In this document: positions 1 through 10,000 of the stretch, one piece after another | How the letters are laid out: every line of letters begins with the position of its first letter | Numbering within the stretch: the stretch's first letter is position 1 | Assembly (NCBI GenBank): GCA_963576725.1 | Contig: OY755242.1 | Location: forward strand, 27,690,358-27,754,357 | DNA from: Azorinus chamasolen | Taxonomy: Eukaryota; Mollusca; Bivalvia; Cardiida; Solecurtidae | Length of the DNA: 64,000 bases | Direction: 5' to 3' | The notes under the pieces: model-generated | Database searches by the model: none | Told to the model about the DNA's origin: nothing | The model's input: the letters and a program-made list of their open reading frames with translations, nothing else | Made by a program: the position numbers and the translations under genes

Positions 1-530
1 GACTCTGCTTGATTTAGCACTATCAACAACCGAATTTAGAGATCGACTGCTCAGAAAGTTGTTAGTTTTGCCCCTAAAACCATAATGTGACACTTTGTGT
101 AACAGTCTGGCATGATCCATAACATCAAATGCCTTGCTTAAATTCATGATGGCAATAACAACACGACTTCACTGCATGGACTGTACAATATCATTGATCA
201 ATGGCACTAACTTTGTTTCACATGATCCCCTGGCACGGAAGCCATGTTGATTGTCAACAAGGATCTGATGCTGGTCAAGGTGGTCCAATATATTGCTGAC
301 TACAATATGCTACATTATCTTACATGCAATATATGTAAGTGACACAGGCCTAAAATTGCTGGGTCTAAACTTTTCACCCTTTTTTAAAATAGGAGACACA
401 TTTGCTTGATTCCATTCTGCAGGAACAGACCCAGTATTTAAAGAAATGATAAAAAGGTAAGTAAACATTGGAGCAATTTCTGAGGCACATTCTTTTAATA
501 TTCTAGTTTTGATTGAGTCAGGGTCTGCCT
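1..530 (-). pseudogene. Reverse transcriptase N-terminal region of the LINE, broken
   Basis: The minus-strand translation reads through the RT signature blocks: TGSVPAEWNQANVSPILKKG, then FRPSNFRPVSLTYIACKIM, then HGFRARGSCETKL, then LSKAFDVMDHARLLHKVSHY. These correspond to the fingers and palm motifs before the catalytic DD. In-frame stops follow KIM (near 318) and SMQ (near 175), so no enzyme is made. The catalytic box would lie beyond base 1. Confidence 0.85.
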
Positions 531-653
531 TGTGGAGTTTTCGGCTAGTTTTGATTTAGTCCGGGTCTGCCTTGAGGTATTTTCGGTTAAGGGTTGTGTC
601 CTAGATCTTAGTAAAACAGATAAAAACTGTTTGTTTAGTATCTTAGTCTTATC

Positions 654-1600
654 TCAATCTCTAAACTCTGATTTAAATTTTATCTTCTCTTTAAGGGGTA
701 ACGTCGCATGACTCATTTTTAAACTCTTTACAAAACCCCAAAATGTCTTTGTTGTACTATGCTTGTTCTCTGTATTATCACACACAATATTGTTCATGTA
801 ATCCCAGTATGATGTTCTAGATTGAGTTTGGATTAATGCTTTGATTGTCTTTAGTTTAGTTACTTGTAAATTTATCCGATATGTTCGGGCAGTTAACTTT
901 TCAGTTTGCATGGCCAACTTAGTCCAAATAGATATACTAGCTTTAATTTCAGTCCAATTTGCTTTATCAAATAGTAACATTTTTCTTTTTTCGTGCATGT
1001 TTATTCTTGCACTAGAAACAATGACAAGGAAGGAATACATTGATCACTGAAACCTGGAATTACGTTGATGTGTTCGACAAGTGATGGGTTACTATGAAAC
1101 ATGAGGTCAAGACAATTGCTTAAATTTTCTGTTATCCTTGTTGGATCATTAACAAATTGTGTTAAACCTAGTGAGTTGGCCATGTCCAGTAATTTGCCAC
1201 TTTCTTCGCGTGATTTACTGTGTTAGTGTCCGAGTTTATGTCTCCTAGATGTAGGCCACCCCTATTACAATTGTGCTGTTTGCTTTGTCAATGAGGGGGT
1301 TGTTCTTTCGCGTTCATCAATCCATGTGAAATCTCGATCCGGTCTGTAGGCACTACATACATATAGGTCGTTTTACCTTTCTGTCTTATCTGTACCCGTA
1401 TAAGCTCAGAGTCTGATTTGGGTTCAACAGGGGCATGTCTCTTTTGATATTAGTACAAAGACACCTTCCCCTGTTCCACGAATTCTATCATTACGGTACA
1501 CATTCTAGTCAGCAGAATAACTTCAGAGTTCTTAATTTTAGGGTTTAGCTATGATCCTGATCCAATTACAATGCGATGTTTGACAGAAACCATCCTGGAA
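654..1600 (-). pseudogene. LINE endonuclease and endonuclease-RT linker, broken
   Basis: Minus-strand frames show endonuclease-type blocks: RNDRIRGTGEGVFVLISKE (near 1490), YRPDRDFTWIDERER (near 1340), GLTQFVNDPTRITENLSNCL and SDQ (1165-1040). The last corresponds to the C-terminal SDH box with His changed to Gln. The linker ORF 1040-654 follows, with KANWTEIKASI and SYWDYMNNIV segments typical of CR1-like linkers. Several frameshifts and stops separate the blocks. Confidence 0.75.
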
Positions 1601-1906
1601 TGAAAGTCTAGGGTTTTTTATGGACTGCCAATAACAGTAATGACTTTTATGTGCTGGAAATTTGATTTTCTATTACCTTGGGTTCTGACATGTCTCTGAA
1701 TACCCTGTGCAGTATGGGTGACTTTGTTTGAAGTTCTACTATATAAGGGTGCTTCATTGTCACCTGGTGAGTGTGCTGTAGTATTAATTGAACTATGTGA
1801 GAATACTGTCTGGTTCAAATTAGCCTATGATGAGCTGTCAAAAAGAGATGATGTAAAATTTGGCATTCCGCAGTTCAGTCATTGCCAGTGCTCCTTAGGG
1901 TACATA

Positions 1907-1983
1907 TCGAGGGCTTGGTGCAAAACTTTTCTAACTCCTTCACAAAGTGAAGAAGTTAGAATAGTTTTGCACCAAGCCCTCGA
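1907..1983. mobile_element. PAL-77 palindromic MITE inserted in the LINE
   Basis: Two 37-bp inverted arms meet at an AAA loop. The arms run from TCGAGGGCTTGGTGC to its complement, with two mismatches. TA dinucleotides flank it at 1905-1906 and 1984-1985, as expected for a Tc1/mariner-type target duplication. A second, perfect copy lies at 23167-23243. Confidence 0.85.
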
Positions 1984-2088
1984 TATTTGATGACATATCT
2001 TGACATTGATCGTGGAACAACGTAATGCACTCCTCACAAAAATACCCCGATATTGATGCCATGTAGAGCAAATACCACATAAGCGGTT

Positions 2089-2112
2089 TGGTCCAGGATT
2101 TGTTTCAGTATC
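2089..2112 (-). other. 2A-like ribosome-skipping motif, DTETNPGP
   Basis: The codons GAT ACT GAA ACA AAT CCT GGA CCA on the minus strand give DTETNPGP, followed by Asn. The family consensus is D(V/I)ExNPGP, with separation of the nascent chain before the last Pro. A hydrophobic leader lies just upstream, as usual. Thr replaces Val/Ile at the second position, so activity cannot be assumed. Confidence 0.8.
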
Positions 2113-2575
2113 ACAAGCCAACAATACCATAATGGAACAGATGTAAACTAGTGTGAGCCTGTTTTGCCTGAGGATCCTCTTTCTTGGTTTAAAAAGACCA
2201 AAAACCAAGCCAAAACTTACAACATTATATGCATCATATTCTTGCCTCACAAATGTAGTGAGCTTGTTCAACGTCTTTTTAAGTCGACAACTACTCACAT
2301 TCGACCTGCATATGTTATTGAGATCAAGAGATGTGTCTCTGTTACATACATGCTCCTCAAGCAGCTTCACTGACAGTTCAGCTTCCATTACATACAAAGT
2401 ACAGGCCATTAGACCCACCATACAAATAGTTATCCTACACATCTTTAATACATTTGATGATTTCTTCTACGCTTTAACGCCACGAAAACATATGACAAAT
2501 TGGCCCGGAAATAGAGAGAAAAGTGATTAGTCTTAAAACCAACGTTTCGAAAGGCTGGCGATAGTATTCAGTGCA

Positions 2576-2824
2576 TTAACCCTTCTCTTGCTGAATTTTA
2601 AAATACATTTCTTCTTCTTTACTCTGCCCTGTTGTATAATTACATATATCTTCACTGTGTAAAAGTATTTCGCTGTGCAATCACTGCTGTGGAGTGCACT
2701 GGTTGCACAATCAACTTGTAAATAGTACAGACCCTGATGAGACAGCGCCTGCAGGAGCTGTCTCATCTGGGTTTTCACTATTTACAGGTAGGTATATTGA
2801 CGTGAATAGCAAGCGAAGGGTTAA
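2576..2824 (+). mobile_element. TTAA-2 MITE, complete
   Basis: TTAA flanks a 249-bp element whose ends are CCCTTCTCTTGCT and AGCAAGCGAAGGG. The interior holds a hairpin with apex CTCCTGCAGGAG and arms CAGACCCTGATGAGACAG / CTGTCTCATCTGGGT. TTAA target plus terminal CCC is the piggyBac hallmark. No transposase is encoded. Plus orientation is taken as the end reading CTTGCTGAATTTTAAAAT at left. Further copies are at 8205, 15797, 53904, 62133, 62567 and 63547. Confidence 0.9.
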
Positions 2825-3043
2825 GAGTGTGTATGATGGCTCTTACACTACTTACCTCTGAAAATAAGAAACTTCAGTGCAAAAATGTTAATTTGTGAAA
2901 GAAAATTTGGTCCAAAATTTGAGTGGTGAATCCCACACACTTCACCGGACTGTAACAGGCAGCTCAATGAAGTATCGGTAACGGTATTGGTGTGTTTGTT
3001 TGCTTGTTTATATCGGTGTGTACGTCGTGTTATCAGTATTTGG

Positions 3044-3279
3044 TCATATCTCGACGCCAAGCTATTTACAGGTGAAAAAATGGCACCAGAGGTTTATCCG
3101 AGTGTGGATCAAATTGCATTGTTTCAGACGAAGAAGAACGACCGGGTAGATCCACCGACCCACCGAAAGCAAGCTGAAATACTTCCTCTTAGGAAAAAAA
3201 GGCAAATGTCAAGACCGGGATTCGAATCACAGCGGCCAGGAGCTAAGTGACCATATAACCATTCGACCACGGAGGCCCA
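3044..3279 (-). mobile_element. tRNA-derived SINE with conserved central domain
   Basis: On the minus strand the head carries an A box TGGTCGAATGG (3269-3259) and a B box GATTCGAATCC (3228-3218), a perfect pol III internal promoter pair. The body shares GAAGAAC..CCGGGTAGA.CCACCGACC with the copy at 62313-62540, so a central domain is conserved between copies. It resembles the widely distributed metazoan SINE core domains, but which one I cannot say. Confidence 0.8.
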
Positions 3280-3412
3280 AACGATAGTGGACTCTAGTCT
3301 AGTGTAATAACAAACTATGAGTAATGTAAGTGTATGTCAAGAGTGCAAAAAGACGTTAAAACAATATGTGGCACTGTATACAACATTTTCTATAATTGTG
3401 AAAATAAAAAAA

Positions 3413-3612
3413 ACACATGAATATTTAGGTAAAAGATTATAACATCATGGATATCCGTTAAATTAATAATTTTTATAGTGGCTTATGAATGTGGTCTATA
3501 TTATTCCATAAGCAAACAGAGCAGAAAACATCTTCAGGAGAAGTCTGATCTGGATCTACTCTGTTTGTAACGGCGTGGAAATGAAATATGTATGTATGGA
3601 GTAAATGGTTAA
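3413..3612 (-). mobile_element. TTAA-1 MITE, degenerate
   Basis: The long arm at left (GAATATTTAGG, ATCATGGATATCC) leads to a hairpin with AAACAGAGCAG and TCTACTCTGTTTG. The element ends GGAGTAAATGGTTAA. It lies immediately 3' of the last visible channel exon, so the missing TM4 exon is not here. Confidence 0.7.
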
Positions 3613-3648
3613 AACATTGATTCCATAATTACATGTACGCTTACATAC

Positions 3649-4025
3649 CTCCTTCTTCTTCTTTGGAATGTGAAATAATTTTCTCAGAGTTATTTCAATG
3701 CTGCTGTCTTTTCGCATAAGTACATTCGCTACTGCAAACTCAATCAGTGCAAAGAACACAAACATTAAACACGTGGACATCCATATGTCAATGGCCTTTG
3801 TATAAGAGACGTGCGGTAGCGATGCGTTCACGGCGGAACTCTGTGTGGTCATGGTTAGAACTGTCAACACACCAAGGGATATTCTACCCGGAACAGCGTT
3901 CACGTTTAGCCAAAATGATATCCATGATAGGACGACGACAAGCGCACTGGGAATGTACATTTGCACGAGGTAATATCCAATGTTTCTTGAAAAGGTAAAC
4001 TCCAGTGTAATGGCACTGTGATTGC
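3649..4025 (-). CDS. Channel exon 7: loop C end, TM1, TM2, TM3
   Basis: The acceptor is TTGCAG|GCAATC and the donor GAG|GTATGT. Residues 228-353 run from GNHSAITLEF through TM1 (SALVVVLSWISFWL), the pore helix (PGRISLGVLTVLTMTTQSS) and TM3 (IDIWMSTCLMFVFFALIEFA) to a lysine-rich stretch IPKKKKE. Proline and Arg 0' mark the anion branch, but -1' is Gly instead of Ala and 6' is Leu instead of Thr. An N-x-S site (NHS) sits in loop C. Vertebrate paralogues split this region over two exons; here it is one. Confidence 0.95.
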
Positions 4026-7000
4026 CTGCAATTAGAATGGTAGCTTTACATAAATATTGGGTAAGACGTTTTGTTATATATATACCCTGATATTATTATG
4101 TCGATTGGTAAGATGTATGGTACACCGTCGTAATATAATTGCGCTTTAACACCTTGCTCCATACATACGCCTGTGGATGCCTTTGCAAACAGAGTAGACT
4201 CATATCATATGGCTCCTGTAGGAGCTGTCTGATCAGGGTCTGCTCTGTTTTCTTAATACCGTGTCTGCCACGGCCAAAATTTATTTGTCAATATGCCATA
4301 ATAAACATTAATCTAAATAGTATTCATTATGTCATATTCATGGAGTAAAAGGTTAAATGTTGCTGCAAAATAGTTCACTGTTCTAAGTATTGACTATTCC
4401 TAATTGATGGTAAACTATTAAATGGTTACTTCATGATAATGTTGAACGTCAATGTGAACAATAATTATGATAATATTAATAATAATGATAAGAATTATAC
4501 TGGTGATGATGACGAGGAGGAGGAGGTGGAGGATGGTAAATTATATCATAAATCATAATCATCGTCATAATTATGAAAACAGCAATGGTATTTATATAAA
4601 AATTAAAGTCATCATAACAAGTATTAGAACTAATACTACTATTACTATTACGTTAGTAATAAGAATAACGTTTAACAAAACTAAACTTATTTCTATAATA
4701 TAGTTCTCCTTAACAAATTAACCAGTATTAGTACTGCAACTTTGTGTCATTAGTGTGAGTGTTGCATTTTGACAGACGGATCCCGATGAAGCGGAATGTC
4801 TCGATTATATCCGTGTTGTCCCTGTCCATATTAACAAGCCTCGTCCTTTCTGAATAATAACCATTTACTCTATATAAACTAATAGCTTACCCTGCCCTTT
4901 TCTTTTATTTGTTGATTCAAACGTTTCCATATTTATTATCTTGAATTGTGGCAGATCGTTTGATTCTATATGCACCGGGACAGATTCGTTGGCCCAACGT
5001 AGTATAATATCTCCATCATTATAGGAAACTGGGGAGTAAAGTTATACAGATATTTAGTTCTAGAAAATTAGAAAATAAATTGAGATACAGTAAAACCTCT
5101 CTATAACGGCCACTAAATTGTGTTAAGTAGTTGGTATATAGGGCAGGTGGTTGCTTAAAGTGAGGTGAAAGTAAATCAGAACGCTTCTGTCAGAGCGTTC
5201 TGTTTTACTTTCACCTTTCTTTCAGCAGCCACCTGCCTTTAACATAAAATACTTTATATAATTTAGTGGCCGTTGTAGAAAGGTTTTACTCTATGTACTT
5301 ATAAGAAACTCGGGTATAAAGTATAGGACTATTAGGAATAAAGTTATACATGTACGTCAATACAGGACACTGAAGAAAAACGTTATACATATATATTTAT
5401 AACTAACTATAGGAATATTAAGAAGTTACATTTTTATGTAATATAGGAAAGCGAGGAAAAACGTGCAACTCCTTAACTTGTCAATTAACATTATGTTGTG
5501 ATTTCTGTTTAGGTTCGTCTCGAAGTTATGAATACTGAGTGGTTAGAACAAATGGTAAATAGATATAATAGTGAAATTTGAATGTCAGCTGGTTTGCATC
5601 TCATAGTTCATAAATTCATTACGAAGCTTACTTACAACTTTCAGTCTCTATTCTGCATTTTTGTATATCAAATGGATATCGGCGAAAGTTCATCTTACAG
5701 CTCAATGTCAAAGATAATCTGAAATGAGAAAAAAATCTGAAGACGTTCCACATGTTAACATGTTTATTGTTTAACTCTTTGCATGCTTTGTAGTTTTGTC
5801 GTCTGTTCATTTGTCGTCTGCTGCTTAACTGTCGTATGCAACATTTTCAAAACTATTCCACTCTCTTTCTCAGTGACAAACTGCTTAGATCTCAGAAACA
5901 AAACGTGGGTTAGATCTGGATCCAAACTGTTCGCTAACATGCAACGTGTTAAACGAAAAAATGTTTACATAATCAATCCTGAAACTTGTTTTAAGGCGCA
6001 TTCATGTTATTCATTACAAATAAATACTTTCATTTTTAACAAAAAAACAAAACAAATGATAATTAAGATACAACTGGTAACGAATTATAGCATTTTTTAA
6101 ATTCAAGGATGAAATACGAATAAAGTAGTTTAGGCACAATTGGCATTTAAAACACTGCTTTTGTAATGGATCAACAGATAAAATAATTTGTTATATTGAC
6201 TTTAACTTACTTATCAGTAACGAGCAGCAACTTGTTATCATAAAATTATTTTAAATTGTGCAAAACAAATTCTGTTAGATATCTACTGTCTATTTTTCAA
6301 ATCGTTTTTGACAATACATTTTTGTTTATGTTGTAAGAAAGCAAACGCAGTAGATTCAGATTGTTTCCTAGTAATAAATCACAAAATGACATAGAGTGAA
6401 ACCCCTTTAAACCGGTCGTTAAAAACAGTATTAATGCCGGTATGTAAGACAAATAAATGCAGGTCGAAAGAGAATTTTCTGTATGACTTTTTATCATAAA
6501 TTAAGCAGCTATCTCCTTAAAATGATCTAAACCATTCATAACTAATTTTTAGGTTTAGATAGAGTTTACTGTAGTACTAGCAAGTGTAGTCTTGTTGTAT
6601 GTACTCTAACATCTGCACTGTAATATAAAGTTGATAAAACGTCCATTGGCACCGTTTTGATAACGTTTAACCCTTAATATCGTATTGACGTATTGACGCC
6701 TTTTGGCGCCCCTGTGAAATTACCGTTTGAAACCATTGTATAAAAATAGAGCAATTGCTCCTATAGCAGCAAATGATCTATTTATAACAATGGTCTCAAA
6801 ACTTTACAGTCCTAAAAGTTTCCTAAACACTAGCACATGCTCCTTTCGGCAGATTCATTCAAAGAGGTTGGGTCTCGAAATCGCATATGATGTATGGGTT
6901 AAGGGAAACACATCTAGTAGCAAATTGTAAAGGCCATCACAAAAACTGGCTCTTCAAGACTAGTTTGACTAGAGTCTATACGGCATGCTAAGAATTGTCT

Positions 7001-10000
7001 GGTCGAAATTTAAGTTTAACCATGGTACATCCAATGCAAATGTAAGTTACCGACCTAGTCACAACATATACTTTAAAATGTTTAATAGGGGATTTGGGCT
7101 GCTTATCACTCAGACCCAACCCAAGTATGTGATTCCAATACTATAGTAGATTACAGTAGGACCTACCTGTCCTAACCGGCCACCATCTATTTAACATAAG
7201 CGTCTTAAAAGCAGGTGGTTGCTTAATGCATAGTAAATGTAATGCAGAAACATCTTATAGGAGCTTTCTGTATTACTTTTGATGCCATCTGCATCACCGA
7301 CCCATAATAAACCTCTTCTTGATGACCGTTTAAGACAGGTTCTACTATAATATATTCCTGTATAGAAACTGCCTGATCTGGGTCTACTGTCTGTAACGGC
7401 GTTAAAAGACGCACGAGACAGGTAAAGGTCTACATAACCAACAGACCAAACAACCAACTTACCTCGTAGAAAAGGTCACCATCAGACTATTGTATATGCG
7501 TAAGACTTTGTTTGGCATCAACACGTTGTGGTAGTAGGCGTTCTTCTCGTTGGGAAAGTACAGGTCTGGCACCCAGAATCTATCTAAAGCCTTAGAATCT
7601 ATTTCCACATGTCCGTCTTGCATGCTTAATATATTGTATTTCACCAATCGATCATCCATCCAGCTCAAATGAAGAAGCAACGTTACTGTAAAGTCCTGTA
7701 ACGAATACTAACACAGGTGAATCTATTGTAACTTTTTACTTAGCCTTTTCCCTGTTGAATATTCATGTAAGAATAAATATTTAGTACCTGGCTTTTTATT
7801 ATGGTCTATGTACACAGGTTTGTATGGTACTTGTAGAAACTAAAGAGTCAGATCTACCATAAATTCATAGGCAAACATGACAGATACTGATCAGACGTCT
7901 CCTACAGTAACCATCTGATCTGGGTCTACTGTGCTTGCAAAGGCATGAGAAGCATTTATATGAAGGAAAAGGTTAAAAAATATTCATTTAAGAAGTATTG
8001 AATATATATTTTCTTATTTAAAGACATTTGAACACTGGAAATTTAGTCATAGCAGAAGTAAATACATAAGCAAACAGAGCCGATGCCAAATCAGATTCTA
8101 ATGAAGAAACTATAGAATTAGATCTATAGTACCGTATCCCATACATAGTCATACCGATAGACGAATAGCTAATACTTTCCCTTAGTGAATAAATGTGGAT
8201 GTACTTAACCCTTCTCTTGCTGAATTTTAAAATACATTTCTCCTTCTTTACATATGTCCTGTTGTATAATTACATATATCTTCACTGTGTACAAGTATTT
8301 CACTGTGCATTCACTGCTGTGGAGTGCACTGGTTGCACAATCAACTTGTAATAGTGCAGACCCTGATGAGACAGCTCCTGCAGGGGCTGTCTCATCTGGG
8401 TCTTCACTATTTACAGATAGGTATATTGACGTGAATAGCAAGCGAAGGGTTAACCATTCACTCCATGAATATTCATGCAAAAATAATGAAGTCATAAATA
8501 CTAATTAGATTAACTGTTTTAATAACAATGTTTGACCATGGCAGAAACTGTAGAATCATATCTATATTATATCAAAAGCAAACAGAGCAGACCCTGACCA
8601 AACAGCACATAAAGGAGCCGTCTGGTCTGGGGATACTCTGCAAATGCGTAATAAGTGTACGAGTATTTATGATATAAAGGGTTAAAACAGGTAGTTAATA
8701 CAGAATGATATTTGTACATGCTTGTACTAGCGATTCATCAATTTACTATAAATATGGAGACAGTGACAGCTTAATGCAGGATTAAAGGCGTGCAGAAAGC
8801 TCCTCTAGGAGCTTTCTGCATGACTTTCATCCTGCATTAAGCAGCCACCTGCCTGAAAGTATCTGAATTCGTCTCTACTAGAATTCCGGTTTAGAGGGGT
8901 TTTAAAGTAGCTTCTCAAAAAATGAGAACGATTCGGACGACGGCAAACCCTTGCACACTATCAGAATTTGAGCTGAAATCTTTCACATGGTGATAAGGAA
9001 TAAATATTGAAAAAAACATATTAAATAAATTTATATTTGTTGTATAGAGGCTTACTGTACAAAATAAATGGAAACAAAGACATACCATATCGGCCTCGCT
9101 GATTGTATCAAAGTTCTCCACGTGTACTCGAACGTCTATTATAGTTGGCTCGTCTACAACAAATGAAAATTTAATGAAAATGTACTTACTGTAAATGTAA
9201 TGACACTGAACATACGATATATAAACGAAGGTTTATCTTATTCTCGTGAGTAGTTACGAAGACCTAGTTATGGGCGAGTGCGGAGACCATCGAAGGAAGT
9301 ATACCAAACATTTCGCGGTGAATCAAAACATCCACAGCCTTATTGGGAATTCAGTAAAACTCTTCTAAACTGAACGAACAAATTAGTATTAATACCGGGC
9401 TTAGATATAGGTAAAGTGATACACAAAGCTCCTTTCCAGATGATAGTATCTTAATACACGTTGAAAATCATGCAGAAAACTGATTTGGGAGCTTTCTGTG
9501 TGTCTTTTATTCTGAATTACCCTGCCCCCTCTCTTACATACCGATATTCATACTTAACCCTTTCCTCCATAAATAAGCCTTTATACGCCTCTGTAAAAAA
9601 CACCTGTTGAAACCATTGTGATAGATAGAGCATTTGCTCCTATAGGAGCATATTCTCTATTTATCACAATGGTTTCAAACTACAAAATTCTAACATTTCC
9701 CTTTCTCTAGTTAATGCTCCTTTTCGGTAGATTTATTCAAAGTGGTTGGGTCTAAAAAATAGCATATGAGAGAATGGGTTAAGAAGTGCTTTACTTATGC
9801 AAATACTTTGCACCGTAATATTGACGACAGGACAATAACGCATTATTGTTTTGAACAAGATTATGTTTTGTTAAATATCACTTTTTATGAACTCGTGTGA
9901 TTAGGATTAAACCAATGTTATCACATCATTGTATAATTGATCAAGTAGCACAATGCATACACTAAACTACTTAAAAATACGAGCGGATATAGTGCTTACA

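Larger units (their letters stand above)
1..2442 (-). mobile_element. Degenerate non-LTR retrotransposon (LINE, CR1/L2-like), cut by window edge
   Basis: Read on the minus strand, the order is a 5' ORF with a 2A-like motif and a zinc finger (2442-1620), an apurinic-type endonuclease (about 1600-1000), a linker (1040-654) and the start of a reverse transcriptase (about 560-1). This is the layout of APE-type LINEs of the CR1/L2/Rex1 group. Stops and frameshifts occur in every part, so the copy is dead. The RT core with the YADD box and the 3' end lie outside the window. The 5' end falls somewhere between 2442 and the MITE that begins at 2576. Clade assignment is by eye and uncertain. Confidence 0.85.
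1620..2442 (-). pseudogene. LINE 5' ORF with 2A-like peptide and PHD-like zinc finger, frameshifted and MITE-interrupted
   Basis: From Met at 2442 the frame runs through a Cys-containing leader and a hydrophobic stretch (LTLVYICSIMVLLAC) to DTETNPGP, then NRLCGICSTWHQYRGIF. At about 2036-2042 one base appears to be missing. The +1 frame then reads CEECITLFHDQCQDMSSN, which completes a C2-C2-H-C zinc finger of the PHD-like kind seen in CR1-type elements. A 77-bp palindrome (1907-1983) then splits the frame, and a GMPNFTSSLFDSS segment resumes beyond it. Non-functional. Confidence 0.75.

Noticed and set aside
8254..8508. ORFs containing DPDETAPAGAVSSGS and similar peptides, recurring through the window
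   Set aside because: The peptide is the translated hairpin of TTAA-2 and TTAA-1 MITEs, seen in many contexts with nothing conserved outside.
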